Counted from the first letter of the stretch, positions 33,913 through 48,800 are shown. The stretch: DNA of 64,000 bases from Owenia fusiformis (GCA_903813345.2 CAIIXF020000006.1:3102001-3166000), one strand, 5' to 3'. Notes: generated from the letters alone by a model not told the origin. Translations and numbers: made by a program.

Positions 33913-35422
33913 CTTAAACAATAAATCTGGTTAAAAATAGCAACAGTATGTTATACATTAAAGGGGCAACAAAGACTAGAGATCAGTTGAGGGAATCTCA
34001 ATTTTCCCTTAATTTTTCCTCACAACCTTGAATGGCATGCCCATTTTCCCAAAAGTAGGGAAGTGCATATTATCCACATGAGATCAGATCTGGATTCTTT
34101 TCCAGATAATGAGACAATGAGTGGCATACTTTAAGAAAAGATGGATACCAAGATTTTACATTCTCTATTCTATGTTGCCACCTAATTTAATGGATTTCTT
34201 TAGTAGTGAATATCTAAGCCAAATGGCTTTAAAACATACAACTTGACCATTAATTCACATATTTAAACTTGGAATGATAGGATAGATTTCTTTCAATATT
34301 CAAAGCATGTTAAGACACTTAACTAGTGGACATGCACCTTAACAAACATCTTAGTGCATATGTGCCTTAAGAACATGTACATCACTCTTCAAAAAACAAA
34401 AAGGAATGTCTTCAATATAAATTAAAAATGTAAGAAATACATCAGCATTGGTGTAGTGGAGCAGTTGTATAGGAATTAGGAATGTGTTTAGCCTTGTGGG
34501 TCTACAGGTTTTAAGTGCTTCTATAAGGCAATTATTGTTCTTTGAGAATTCCTAAGAGGCAGAATTTCCATGGTGGCAGTGTAGTGACCAATATAATACG
34601 ATGCAATGATTATAGTTACAGCAGTATCATAGTTGTTGGCAAGTTATTGCAAATGATTAAAAAGGTGTTGCAATTTTTCACAGATGGCAAATGGTGACAC
34701 CAAACTCTAGTCACAGAAAATGGTAATACTATAACAATATGTTACTGTTTTTAGATGGTGGTGATATATATAATCTAAGAAATCCACTGGTTTCTCCTTA
34801 GTGACCACAATATTCAAATTCAATTTAAGGCCTTTTTAAAAATGTAAGTAACATTTTCATTTTTACTGAATGATGCTAAACGCTTACTTTACACTCGGAC
34901 ATACACATATGTTATATGTGTAACTTTACTTTTTCTGAAATTAGTACAAAAATAAATCAATAACATAACATGTTTTAACATATAAGACATTATGCTGAAA
35001 TGTCAGACATTTTTGGCAGGAATTTGCATATAAGTTACTCCACCCTGTATGACCATATATCCTAGTTGCGACACATTTCAGGATCAATGCACTTTTACCG
35101 CAGTTTCAAAGAGTAAAAAATCTGCCGTTTTGAATTTCTCTATAAAAAGTGTGATATTTATCACTGTGGGGCTTGTTTCCTTGTTTCCTTTACCCTCATC
35201 CATTTTAATGCTATCTTATATATATATACTCGTATGTATACAACTTAGACCCTGGGTCCTATTAGCTGAGTAGAATAACTAACCTCTGGTAATAACATGA
35301 TGAATCCTGGCAATTTTAAATGTAACTTTTCTGGAAGTTTTGATTGTAAATGGTCTGAGGTCTCCCACACTGCTTGCACATCACAACTAGGATAATATGT
35401 CTAACAGGGTTATCATATATCG
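33913..35422. other. Region between convergent genes, nothing clear
   Basis: AT-rich. Contains the solo TTAAAGGGGC end (33959) and a sequence near 35040 (TTACTCCACCCTGTATGACC) that resembles an eroded element end. No supported gene. It includes the presumed 3' UTR of FUZ on the minus strand. Confidence 0.5.
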
Positions 35423-38400
35423 CTATAAAATTATACTCTTTTCCTTGGTTAATATATCAAATGTCTGTCTGCTTACTGATTTCAATGCATAGGTGGGAAT
35501 GTTTGTTGAGTATAAAATAAATAAACTATAGTGGTTAATTGTCAGAGCGTAACATTTATGACTAGTTGAGCAGAGGTAGATATCTAATGCGGAATGGTTT
35601 GTAGGGGTTTGAACTGTAGCATCTGCACCTGGAAAAGTACAAGATAAAAATGTTTTAAAAACATTGAATGATTTAAATCTGGAGAATATGGCGAAAATTA
35701 ACTCATTTAATAAATATATTAGATTCAATAAACTACAAGATGTTCATAAAGTCTCTTTACAATTACAATTCAAAATCTGTGTAAAGTGTGAGAAGACTTT
35801 ATGGGACACCCTGTACCTTCATCACAGTCACATAGAATGATTGGGAAATGAACTCAGAAAACCTTCAACCAAATAATCTAAATGCTATATATGAGAAGAA
35901 ATTCAGTAAAAACATACTGGAGAAGCATAAATTTTGTACAATATAAATTTAAAATCAAACCAAACCGAAAACATTTCTACAATATTTCTCAATTCTGACT
36001 CGAGATTATCCTACAAACACGTAGGCCTACAGTAAAACCACTTTGGTAGCTAAAAGTATTATTTCACTCGTGGGGTGTGCCACTTATGCCATCCCTGTAC
36101 ATTGAATTAATGGGTAATGAACATGGAGGTGTTCTACTTTACAGTTCTTACATCATTTTATCATATCGTATTGTAAAACTTGATTATTGAATATTTTTGA
36201 AATAAATTAAGCTGTGTACCTTGATTGTCCTGTTCTGACTGATTTGTTTGATTTAGAAATGACTCCCAGGTGTATTGATAGAATGACCTCAGTAATGCTT
36301 TCCTCTTGGCTGTACTTGGAATATTGCCTACAAATACATATACAGTGTACAGTATGTATGATACATCCATGTATTAATAATATTGCTATAATCATATTTA
36401 TATAAACATATTCGATAAGTTTTTTTTACAGAATCTTCAAAGCATGGTCATAAAAACTGAAATCTGAAACATAGGATCAAATTCTATGCTCAGGGCTGAT
36501 GTGAAAAAGTCACTACACTTTGGTGGAATCAAAACCACAAGCTCCCTATTACACACTGGATGCTCTACCACTTGAGCTATGAAGTGAACTAACCAACTTT
36601 CATCAACATTGCATTATGGCATCACAGCCATGACTTACAATAAGGTTTCTAAATGCATTTTTAAATTTTGATTTGAATTCATCAAATGGGTGTTTTTGAT
36701 CCAAGACTCTTCAAATAAATGGCATAATCACAGTAAAACCTCTGGGTCCTCATGGACCAGACAGAAGTGTTCGGATTAGTGTTCCAAGGTGTTATTATAT
36801 AAACTCCATCTCTACAATGTGAGTCAGACCAGCTTAAGATTACAATGCTGTACCTTGTGTTGTGTTTTCCTGTGTTGAGGGCTGCACTGTACATAAGCAT
36901 CTGTGAGTTTCTGTATTTAGAAGAGCAAATCTGCAAAGCAATAAAAGCAAAAATGAATGTGAGCCAATTGGTGTAAGTGTACCCAACAAAAAGTGTTACA
37001 AAACATACAGATAGAAGTAATGAATGTGAGCCTTGTTGTAAGGGTACCCAACAAAAAGTATTATCATCTAATGATAATTTAATAAACAATTTTCTAATGT
37101 TCAAAGAAACAATGTCTTACAACCCTATTCAGCAGTATGTTCCTGTACTAAAAGAAGACAATGATTTTGGCAAATTAATTCTTGTCATCTTACTTTTTGG
37201 CATAAGCGATAATATTTCATCCTGGCGAATTAGCCACTTCGGCCTTACAGTAATCTTTTAATTGTTACTCTGAGCAGACTGGGTTATGAACACAAAGAGT
37301 GGTTGGTATAATCCATTCATATTACATGTATTTTAATGTCTGTATCAAATGAATGTTACACATGACAAGGTTAATACCAGAAGAGTTGCTGTATAACAAG
37401 AGTGCCTGAAATTGATTAAGAGAAAGAAAACTGACTGAGAGATCCTATACAGTAATCTCCTTATCATCGAAGCAAGTTGTACTGCAAACATTTAGAATTA
37501 CAGTCAGTTGAAAATCTATGATGATCCTGTTGGGAATTTAGAAATTATGAATAAGTAGGGTATGCTGACCAATTTTGTTCATTTTTAAACAGAATGCTTA
37601 TTAGAAAGTTAGAGTTTTGCATAAAAGGGGATCACATGACGAGTTAAATGATATAAAACATTGGCACTTACCCTAAAATATTTTGATCTAGGTTAATAGT
37701 AGATGGGAAATTGCGTGGGATGGCTCTCGATACAGCTGCGAGACAATCATAAGAATTACGCCAAAATCGCTCAACCTCTCTTTCAAGTTCAGCTAGACTA
37801 GGCGATGGCCCACAAATGACGCACACCTCCACTCCTTGTACTAATTGAAAAGTGAGCAATCTGTGTGGCACCTGAAATTCATTGCAAATGTTTACATTTC
37901 AAGTTAAATTTGATAATGTTGAAATGTAAAATAAAGAACTGCGAGGAGTAACCATGTATATATATACAAAATTTATAGAATGTGAACTTTAACTTACTTT
38001 GTCAATTTCAGCAATAATTTACCATATTCAGGCCTTATAGCATGGCTCAGTTAAAATGGAATTTTCCATATTATTTGATCAAAAAATGATCAAAAATTGA
38101 GCAATTGCTAATTAGCTAATATTTATAAATAATATCTGTATCTCCCGAGTATTAGGGCAACCAGGTCCTTCGCCCTGTTATAAATCTAGAAATGGCGCCC
38201 TGTTTAAAATCTGTACGCTGTCAAAGGGATGAAACATTGAGATAGGCAAGTAAAATGAGAATTTAGCACCCAATGAGAAAAATACTGGGGTAACTCTAAA
38301 CAGAATATCTTAGTACCTTGGGGCTGCCATGGGGCAGAAAAACAGGAATATCCCGACTAGAGCACCTTGGTAGGGTATTCACCAGCATGGACAATAAGAC

Positions 38401-41400
38401 CAGCTCATTGGCTGTTAAATCCCACCATTTTGTAGTTGCCACGGCAACCTTTCCTAGCACCAATAAACAACCATATGGGCTGTCAGCAGTTTGCACAAAG
38501 GATTCAAGGTAATTCTAAAAGTAGAGTAAATACACATGTATTGTCAGTTTAGGGAAGTTTAGACTGTAGAACAATGTGAATGTTGGTGAACATATAGGAG
38601 TGTAATACACAGCAATGGAACATTGTCTATGTGAAGCAACTAGAGAGGGGTCTATTTACAAACATATACCCCATTCTGAAGTATATAGCTATTATACAAG
38701 TATAATGACTAGGAAAACTATTAGATGAAAATAAAAAAATGAATTGAAATCAGATTTATAAATATGTTATATACTGTAGAGAATCTATTCTCAATTTACC
38801 CATCCAAGCCTTCATTTAGTCTATGGGATGTTTATACTAACATGTTATACCTATTTAATTAGTCTATATAGATAAATAGATGAATCATAATTGTCTCTTT
38901 TCATCAACTTTAAACCAAAATCGGATCTAAAGTCTATCAGAGAATGAACACTACATAAATATGAATTAAATCTGTGCATTATGACATAACCATTTTTAAA
39001 TATAGCTTAATAAAAACAAAGCAAAATGCTTAAATCTATTTTCATTCAAAAATTGATGTTATATGAAATGTCTAGACAATACAAGATCAATATGACCATA
39101 TAGCATACAATAAACTACTATATACCTGTAATTAAACATAATATATTTGCCTACCTGTAAAATTGCATTTTCAGGAACATGAATGGTATCTACTGTTAAG
39201 GTGATATCTGCCATGTAAGAAACATTATAATGAGGACTCCTGTAAAGTAAATTGTCCAGTAAGTTGAAGCACACCTGAAAAACAAGATTTTAAAATCAAA
39301 TCAAAGTTAATTTTAGAGATTTCAAAAAGGCATTTGGAGTATATGTATTAGTAAGTAGATACAAAGAAATTGAAACAATAGAAAAGGAAACAGGAAAACA
39401 GGGAGAAAGCCAAAAAGGTAAACGCATCAAATCACAGAGTTAATACTCAAAAATGCTTGGAATTAATCAATATTTTAAAAATCTAAATCATGTTTATTTT
39501 GTAAAGAACATAAACTACTTGGATTTGTTTCATCTTTGAATCAACAACTTGTTCTGGGTGCTAATTCTTAAAGTAGAACTGCATCATTATATCTGTATTA
39601 ACTGTTTTATTTGACAGGTAAATAAATTACGGTATATCAAATACTGTACATACAACAGAGGTGGCTAGGATTCTCAGATGTACAGTTGTCAGAAAGAACA
39701 TCTCAAATACAAGACCTCAGATAGCCTTTCCCAAGTCTGTATTTTTTTACTCTGATCTTGAATTATTACCGCCTTGTACAATCTAATGCATCATCGCTGA
39801 TATTATGATAAGTTATTCAGCGGTTTCGAGATTTCCATAATTCCTAAGCTGTCAGGGGTATTGCGAAACCTTATTGATTGACAAGATCGCGTGGACACGA
39901 TGTGTGACTTCAGGCTGATTGACCAATCAAAACGTTTTCAGGTTTACCCGCATAAACAAAGCAAACTACCCATCTACGACTTGAAATTCAATGATCTGAT
40001 CAAGTATTTCTTCAGAGTTACAATATATTATGTAATTAAATGTACATTGGAATGTAAGCAGTCATTAATATAAATTTAATCATGCGATTCAATGTTGATT
40101 TAAAACTGAATTTGCGATGAAAATGCACGAAGACCTAGTCACTGTAGTCATCGATCTAATTCAGTGATTGATCTGAATCTCAGCCTAGATCTTGCTAATA
40201 TGTTTGACAATTTCAGCGATCTTTTCAACGTTTCTTGTTGAAATCTTCTCACCTGTGGGTATCCGATCGATGCTCTGGCATCCACTAAACTCTGATTGAT
40301 ATTTATCTGATAAAATATTTGTATTTTCATGATGAATTGTGAGAGATTTGGGGGAGGATTTGTTCGTGAAGTGTACTTGTTTTGACCGTGCATAATATGA
40401 GCTAACGCTGCAGGCCTGCGGGCCGTTGTTGATTGGTCCAATTTACCGACATAAACATTAGGTCAATTAAGCACGTGGCTTTCTCATTGGTACAAGGTGG
40501 TCATAATAGAAAATCATAATCATAATAGAAATCAAGATAAGTAAAAGTGACTGACTTGGACAAGGCTAGACCTCAGAGATTGATTTGCTATCTAAGTGTA
40601 ATCATTTCAATCAACATGTCTTCAACATAATGCTTAGATGAATTCCAGTGAAAATGTTTTTTGAAGGATTTGAAACTCAGCCCAATATAATCAAACAGAA
40701 CAGTATGTTTTAACATTGTTTTCTAACATTTTGAGCTTATGGACAAATTAGAATGTACAGCTAACAGAAATCAGTGTTTTGAAAGCTGGAATTACATGTA
40801 CCTTGATTTCTCTTTTAAATCGTTCATTGTTTTTTATGTTCATGAGGTCCTCTAGTCCATATAGCAGAACCATAGCCTGGAAAAGTAGCTCCATGTGCTG
40901 TTTGAGGAAGACAGTACCATGTGAACCTTCTTTTTCACGTACCAGAATCAGTGTTAAACTGCAATAAAAGATACAAAACACTTAAAGGAATATTCCTTGC
41001 CAAACCATCTCTCTCCTCATATGGTAGCTATAACCATATATATGCTTGCCATGTTTAGCAAAACACGCAAAAATGTTTTGATATGGTCAAATTTGATCAC
41101 TTAGAAATGTGATGCTCAATTCCAGTAAGCTGCCATCTTTTAAAATTTCAGTTATGAGTACAGCATAGGAACACATCTCTAATCCGAACACCTCTCAATG
41201 TGAACACTTTTTTATCCCAATTTCTTAATCTGCCAAAGATCATCATGTCAATAAACTCGGAAAACAAACCCCTGTCAATCCAAACACTTTTATCCAGCTC
41301 GAGCGGGATTTGGACGAGACAGGTTTTACAGTAAAACCCCTCAAAGGCAAACACTTTGGGCTGAGCAAAGTTTTTAGTATGTCAAATGCAGACAAACCTT

Positions 41401-44400
41401 TACCAATGTTTCAAGTTTAGAGATATTTTATTTTAAAACATAAGTTGCCCATGAAAGGATAAAGGTAGCGCTCATGAATATTGCTCATATTTCAGATGTG
41501 CTCACCTTAATAGGATGTTCAATGTATTTAAGTATGAACACATGAAATTGAATGGCTAATGACAGAAAAACACTTAGATTCCTAGATATCCAGCTACAGA
41601 ACTTTAATGATAGTGGCATCAATGTAAATAGATACACTACCAATAGAAAAATTGCTATATTATATTCTGTTATCTTTATAAGTACAGTACTACAGTACAA
41701 TGAATAAGTTATAATTCAGTTATAAATGTCTAAGTCTAAGTAAACTACATCATTTTCTAGAAAATATTGATTGAACAATTATAAGCTTCAAATAAAAATA
41801 ACAGTCAAGGCAGATTTAGGAGATCATGTACTACAATAAACTAAGACCTTTATTTATACATACAACATCAATAATTCAAAATAAAAACAGCTTAAAGTAC
41901 AATTACAGAGATGAGTATATACTTATATGGAAATCATCCTCTGATAAAAGTTATGATGATCTTTTGAGTAGCTATAATCAATTTTCTGTCTGTGTTTTTT
42001 TTTAATTATTATCATTATTTAGAAGTTACAGTATCTCTAACATTTGTCCTTTAATTGTACTAATAATGCTGATGGTAATTCAAGATTCAACTCTTTTCTT
42101 GAAAATCATCACGATAAAACATGTCATCTCATATTCTTGTATTGGTTTTGAGATGTTTCTACACAACAACACAGAAAGATGCGAGGATTCTCAGAATGTT
42201 GAAATTACATTTAATTTATCAGCATCAAAATTGAGATATTCTAGGTCTGTTGAACTTCAAAGATGATTATTCAAATAACTCCATAAAATCAAAAACCTTT
42301 AGTTTTATTAGTAGAATACAAATGAATATTTTAAGTACTTCATGTACTATTATTTATACAAGAGTACACAAATTCGAGCATTTCAGAACCAGTTATTAGT
42401 TCTTATCACAATAAATTCTCCTATTTATTTGGACAGAGGCTACCACATTGAGAAGTGACAAGACATCCTGAGAACATAGGTTAGAACAATTTGTATAATT
42501 TAGACACTGATTCAGTCAAATATTTTACTGAAAATAGGTCACATAGATATTGCACTTTTCATTGAAAAATTCAAAATGGACTTCCCCTATCTATTTCTCT
42601 ACTATGGACTTGAGAGGGGGAGGGGGCACAATGGCTTTGCAAGATGAGGTTATAGTCAATGATTTCAATCTTTCATTCATGTGACCTCCTTGAAATAAAG
42701 AACAATTACAGAATTTCTTACCTATTATGAAAGACTTTCCATACTAAGTGAGTATTATCTGTGCTAGCAGATTGTAGGTCGACGTCATGTGTATTTGCAA
42801 ACATATGGACCCCATTAAGAGAACCTATTATGGGGAATGAGAGCTGAAAGAACAAAAAAGCAAAACTGTAAAACTATCAAGACATGGATGCTTTCAAGAA
42901 GAAGGTGGATAGTTCCAGGGAGAGGAAACATGATGCTATAGTTTTCACTGGCGGATCTGGGGGGCATGGGTCCGTTATGAAGTGATCAATTTGATTAATA
43001 CTAGGTAACAATTCTATTCAAAAGTATCTTATTTAATTTGGGTGTTTTACCTTAGAAGAAATATAAAAACCATTTGTTTTTACTTCATCATGATAACTGT
43101 ATATTATCATATTGCCATTTAGTCATGCAGAGTATGATGTCATTGTGGATCCCCAGTGACATTATGACAGAACGCTACTTGATCCATTTCAGTTGAACAA
43201 ACAAATATGACATCAATTCAAAATTGCTGTAATACCAACACCTGCTCTTATGCCATCTTGCATGCTTATGACATCACATAAATATAAAGATGGATTACAA
43301 ATATGTACTTTTATCATTGCAACTACAAATGTGATTTCATTGAATGAAAGTTGAAGAAACCCATTGTGACTATTTCTGCCTTGCAATGAATGCCTTCTAG
43401 GAAAGAACTGCATGTAATAGAAGACTGTGACCTCTCAGAAGTCAGAATGGAATATTTCGTTTGGCATAAATGTAAATAAACCTCTGACGAATTAATAGAT
43501 TTATACCTTCCAGGTAAATTGTTTGAGATTATATTTTGACTATCAGGTTAACTTCAATAAGATTGTATCTGATCACCATTTCTGTTCATGTAGTATACTG
43601 TAGGGTAGCCTATATTCGGAGAGCATTAATGCACCATATACGAAGATGGCTGAGCGAAATGCCCAATTCTTATTTACTCTGTGCACAGTCTAGTTAAAAC
43701 CTACCCTCTGCCTAGTAAAAACCATATTACAGCTATGTAGCCCTGCCCCCACGACCTATAACCATGACAGCCTGAATCATCAATCTTTTCAAACCTACCA
43801 CGCTTATCTTTTCTCAATCATTCAGTGAGCTGGAAGGAACACGCTAAATGCGTGCTAATAACGATGTGATGACGTCAGAGGTACTAATTATCATAATATA
43901 AAGAAAGTCCTCCATATTTTGACGACAAACTCTGAATGGCTCGGCGAGTTCAGAGATTTATTGTAAACTGATAGTGACAGTGAAGACGTAATTTTTTTAA
44001 GAAGCAAAGTTGAAAAAATGCAAAGGGTAATTCTTCTTTAGGGTTATGGTCAAAATATTGTAATGACCTTCGAAAGCAAGTCGCTACTACAGTCTCAGCC
44101 GTAGTGGCTAGCCTTTATGGCTCAGGGGTAGAACATCTGACTCTGAGAGCGGAAGGTCCTGGGTTCGATTCCCGTACGGAGTATTGAATTTAGCACATTG
44201 ATTCTCTTTCGAGTCTAGTATCTTTCTCGGTACACTAAGACTTACTACCCCGACGAGTGTACCCAAGGGTCGTTATATTGGTGTCATAAGTGGGATTGCC
44301 CTTGTGAATCAGTTACGACGGGACGTAATGACCTTCGATAGAAAGTCGCTACTACAGTCTCAGCTGTAGTGGCTAGCCTTTATGGCTCAGGGGTAGAGCG

Positions 44401-45069
44401 TCTGACTCTGAGAGCGGAAGGTCCTGGGTTCGATTCCAGTACGGGGCATTGAATTTAGCACATTCTCTTTCGAGTCTAGTATCTGGCTTGGTACACTACA
44501 GCTCCCTGACAAGTGTGCCCAAGGGTCGTTACAATATCTTCAGCCATTTTCAGTTGCGGTATAAAATTGTTACCCTACCTTCCTCGTGAAATCAGGTAAG
44601 GCAAATTGTATTGATCATTACTATAGTTAAGAAACTGAGGAGCCATTCTGACAGGAACTGCATCAGATCTCACTTGCCAGTGTCATTTTATTGAAGATGC
44701 ATCAACTGTTGACAAAATAACTCCAGGGACCATTGTTTACATTACCAATTATATGATTAAAATATTAGATGCTTTCGAGTTTTCATGTCATTCAAAATAA
44801 ACATAAGCTGTAGCTGCAATTTTCAGGTGTTCAATTTTTCATTTTTTGAATGCTTTTTTCAAAAAAAAAATCATAAAATCAATGTTTACAAATTTCAAAT
44901 GCTGTTTTCATACTTGTCTGGTAAATCGATGATATAAAATGAAGATCAATATTTTCTACGTGGTGAATTTTGGAATACTAACAATACTTACTTGTTTTGA
45001 ATCTTCTTTTGACCTATAAAACAGCGGAACACCGCCACCAGCGGTCAGGCAGAGAAAATATTCAGCCAT
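35423..45069 (-). CDS. FUZ: Fuzzy planar cell polarity protein, complete, nine exons
   Basis: Minus-strand exons in order: 45069-44992, 42843-42722, 40958-40802, 39274-39155, 38514-38317, 37871-37672, 36930-36854, 36327-36220, 35628-35423. All have AG/GT borders and matching phases and sum to 1,266 nt, 421 aa plus stop; vertebrate FUZ is about 418 aa. Recognisable blocks: start MAEYFLCLTAGGGVPLFYRS, FPIIGSLNGVHMF, FQAMVLLYGLEDLMNIKNNE, the TKWWDL region, VFLPHGSPK joined to VPHRLLTF, and CVICGPSPSLAEL. FUZ is a longin-domain protein of the CPLANE complex with Inturned and WDPCP, acting at the ciliary base in ciliogenesis, Rab23 activation and planar polarity. The ninth exon ends YALKSVSRQTFDILTKEKS plus four residues, matching the family C-terminus by position. 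It shares a divergent promoter region with the zinc-finger gene. Confidence 0.93.
36516..36590 (-). other. tRNA-like sequence / SINE head in a FUZ intron
   Basis: Minus strand reads an A box TAGCTCAAGTGGTAGAGC and a B box GGTTTTGATTCC at tRNA spacing, within intron 36328-36853. The anticodon arm and acceptor stem are imperfect, so a tRNA-derived SINE remnant is more likely than a gene. Confidence 0.55.
41156..41338 (-). mobile_element. TACAGTAAAACCTGTC-type repeat fragment in a FUZ intron
   Basis: On the minus strand begins ACAGTAAAACCTGTCTCGTC, then GTCAAT/GTGTTCACATTGAGAG phrases and GTGTTCGGATTAGAGATGTG. Its 3' terminus lacks an obvious inverted repeat. A related fragment at about 36731-36790 (+) shares CAGTAAAACCTCTGG and GTGTTCGGATTAGTGTTCC. 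Confidence 0.55.
42943..42971 (+). mobile_element. Fragment of CACTGGCGGATC-type element end
   Basis: TTCACTGGCGGATCTGGGGG resembles the CAGTGGCRGATCCAG terminus of hAT-like MITEs (complete example at 61168-61896). Only the end is seen. Confidence 0.35.
44061..44535 (+). repeat. Tandem pair of tRNA-derived SINE units in FUZ intron 1
   Basis: Two direct units, 44061-44325 and 44326 to about 44535, each TAATGACCTTCGA…AGTCGCTACTACAGTCTCAG then a tRNA-like head (44111-44182 and 44376-44447) with A box TGGCTCAGGGGTAGA and B box GGGTTCGATTCC, then a tail with TTTCGAGTCTAGTATCT and CCCAAGGGTCGTTA. The anticodon arm does not fold cleanly in either copy. The second unit's tail is shorter. A dimeric SINE or locally duplicated SINE. 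Confidence 0.7.
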
Positions 45070-45861
45070 TTTGAATTTGACCTACATAATTTATTCAACG
45101 GCGTCTAGATTCACGAATTCACTTATCGATGTAAAATAAAAGTGCAAACAAATGACTTATCGGAATTTTTATTAACTTTGATGTTGCAGTAAACTTCATT
45201 CTACCTATTTCTAGCATTTTCAATTGCTCAAAGCAACTTATAATGGCGTGTAATTAAAATTCATCAATTCGTTAATTGATTCACTCCAAGACATTATTCC
45301 AGTCGCCGCTGATATATTTGCATTTTGAAGAAAGATGTGATATTTTTCGTGAGATTTATATGAAATACATCGTAGATGTATCCGAGGTAAGTGCACGATT
45401 GTGTCTGATAATACTAATAGTATGCCATGGGGAAGATTGTTTCAGTCTTTGAGGACGAGTATAAAGGGAACGGCGGGCATTATGTCAGATTTATTTCCAG
45501 ATCATATTATCGCCCGTCTGTAAAATAAACAAAATGCAAATGATATGTTTTCATATATATGAGTCGGCTTATCTGGGAATGGCAGAAGAACAAAAGAAAT
45601 TCAGTACAGATTTTTGTGGGTTCTCAAATATTTAAAGGTTATATACTAACCTTAGTAGTAAGTAACTAATAGTAATACGTCTAAAAGTTTGACAGTTGTT
45701 GTTTGACAGTTGGAAAGTAGACTTTATATGAGTATTTTAGAAAGAGCAGTTAGATAGCAGTGTACTGGTTGACCTGTGGTTTGGTTAAGCACATATTGTA
45801 TGTGGACTTTACTTGCTCTTCTTTGTTATGCAGCATGTAGTGAAGACTTAACTAAAGTGGG
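45070..45861. promoter_or_regulatory. Divergent promoter region between FUZ and the zinc-finger gene
   Basis: 792 bp separate the two start codons, which point away from each other. It must contain both 5' UTRs and at least one promoter. I see no convincing TATA box; a mildly CpG-containing stretch lies around 45,440-45,510. Shared control is inference from geometry. Confidence 0.5.
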
Positions 45862-48800
45862 ATGTCTGAATATGGTGAACATTTAGAAACACAAGGCGCA
45901 ACAATGGATCTCTCAAAGTCATCGACAGAAACTCAAATCTCTGTGCATCAAGGAGGATATTCACCGACCTCTTCAGAAATGATGTCATCACCTCAACCTT
46001 CATATAATACGCCACCAGTAAAAAAAAGATCAAGTGGAGAAATAGGATCGGTTTTGAGATGTACAAAATGCCCATACAGCACACGTTACTATGGAAATAT
46101 ATATGTCCATATCAGAAAACATACAGGTAAGGCAGTAATGTTTTATGAATGTAATCAATTAATTGTCTTAATAAATACTGTCCATTTTATTGGCATGTAA
46201 GATCAACAGAAATATTTGCTTTATTATGAAACAAGTATATACAGATGGGCGCTACTACTATTACAGTATTACTTTATATCTAAAATTAATCCAGGATATA
46301 TAAAGAATGGTCGTTTATCCTATCACTGTTTAATGTAGCATATATAATTGGTTGCATCACATTAATAAATCATACTTGGTAATATTAATAGACACTGTCA
46401 TGATCATTTAAAATGAATCCTGTTTATTTTGTTAAGGTCATCGTGACATAAATACATTATATTCCAGACATGATGCTTTGAAGATCAATATATGAAACAA
46501 TCATATCGAGCTGAAAGTTCATTTTGTAATAGAATATTACTAATTTAGTATCACTGAGTTATGATATCCTCTCTCTATAGTTTGCAGTGACTTAATTATT
46601 TGCTATCCATATGGAAAAAAATATTAATGTCAGAGATTTCTTTTAAATAATAGTCATGAATTGTGAATTCTTAAAATGATTATTCCTGATTTGTTTTTGT
46701 TTTGTTGAGATGCTTTTCTTTAAAAGTTTGAAAAATGATAAATATAGTGACATTGATGCATTTTGAAAGTTTTATCATTACTGTAAATCATTTTGGTTTT
46801 CACTTAATATTACAATGGAATAATACTGCATGCTATTGCTAAGAAAGAATCTTAATTAATTAATTGCTTTGTCATATATATTCAGATTAAAAATCTAATA
46901 TTTCATTTAACTTAACGAACTTAGCAACAAATTCCAACATTTTCTTGTAAAATCCTGTGATTTTCTTTCAAATGATCATTTAACTGTATGTCCAGTTCTT
47001 TACTTCATTCTAACAATATTCATAACTTTATCATGAGTTGTATATTTCATATTTGTTTACTATAGTAAATGAGGCAATTACAAACAACATTTATATGTCA
47101 GTCTTATGCAAGTTTTTTTAAATTGATTTAAAATATAAACTTTTGATATCATTACAGTTGAAGCATCTAGAAATTTATGCTTATGTCATTTCACTCAAAT
47201 CTGAATTAAGTATGTTTTTGATATTAATTATTCTTGATATTAATATGATCAATTACATTTTTCAATTGATTTTCCCATGATTATTGACAAATCATATAAT
47301 GCCTATGTACACTGTGTCTTTGGAACACAAATTTGAAAGATAATCTCTGTATAAATCAGTGATAGGAATAGATGAAGTAATTAGCCTAATATAAACTAAA
47401 ATATTGTAATAAACCATGCAAAAATATTTGTTTTGCCTCCTTAAAATAGTCCTTTTCGGCTACTCAGGCAAATACTGCCTAGTATATTTCTTTCTCCATT
47501 TAATTGCTTTATTTTTTGAGTTAACTAACATAATGCCAAATCAAAACAAAATCCATATTATTTTTTGACATAAAAATTTGACATTTTTAACAAAATATTG
47601 TTTTGAACTAATTTTATGTCTCTTGAACATAGACACATATCATGTCGTTATTATTTTGATTTCGTCCTTGTAGTATCTTTAATGTTAGATTTTTTGACTA
47701 TCAAATGACTAAAAAATATATTTTCCCTGTAAGGTTTAAGTGCTATTGTTTAATATATTTCTGCCATCAACTTAAATTAAATCAACTTTGTTAAAGCTTT
47801 CTTCAAGTATATTATTGGAAGAAAATTTTAAGATGCCCTAAGGATAGATATCTGGTTAATAATACAAATGTGGGTGGAATTTTTCTGATATGTAACAGAC
47901 ATCTGTATTGTGATTGTTATTGAAAAATCTACTTTCATCAGATATTCGTAATGCACCTGCGCTGTAATAATATGTATTTGTTGAATTATTTAAGTGCTTA
48001 AATATAATCAATATTGTTAGCAGAAACTCTTGGAATGGAATCTTTTTAGTATCATATATTTGTTCACTTCAACGTCAATGGTTTTTTCAATGAATGTGGT
48101 TATTAAATATGCAGGTGGAGTGTGGAAATAGGAAAAAGCCTAAATTCTTTTTGAATTCTTCTCCAAGAATCTATTTCACCACAAGTTAATCTGATATTTT
48201 ATTACATTATTCATGGAAAAGTTCATGCCTACAAATTATATTCTCACACAAAAGTATAAAATAATGCTGTAGCGTCATACTGTATCTGCATAAATCGCTA
48301 TGCCCTACTCTCAAAATTTAGAAAAGAGTTGATTTTTTAAATTGATCTGCCATGCCCCACACTTTCAATCATAAAAATGACCAATAATTTAAATTTTATT
48401 AGTCTATGATAGTCAGAATTTTATATTTCAAAACGCCCAAGAATGCTTCAAATGCAATCTCATTTTCAAATGAAACCTCCCCAAACACCCTCAAAGCATG
48501 TTCGTTTTGCTCACTCGTGGCGTACACTCACAAAATACTCACGCTACGCCACCTTCAAATATTATATATTGTAATTATTAAAATTGTTTTTTATTTTACA
48601 TAGGTGAGAAACCATATTGGTGCGGAGCCTGTATGATGACGTTTAGTCAAGGTCCAATGTTAAAACAGCATATCGCAAAATACCATAATGGCGAAAAGAG
48701 CTACTACCATGTCACAAAGAGTGAAACACGTCGGGATATGTCTGCTTATTACGTACGTATAAAAGATGAAGATCTACCAAAATATGAAGACACTTTAAAT

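Noticed and set aside
36516-36590. Functional tRNA gene
   Set aside because: A and B boxes are present but the stems are imperfect; likewise for 15557-15632, 44111-44182, 44376-44447 and 63083-63192. All treated as tRNA-derived repeats.
36682-37104. 140-codon minus-strand frame as a separate gene
   Set aside because: It overlaps FUZ exon 36930-36854, which is read in a different frame; the long frame itself has no support.
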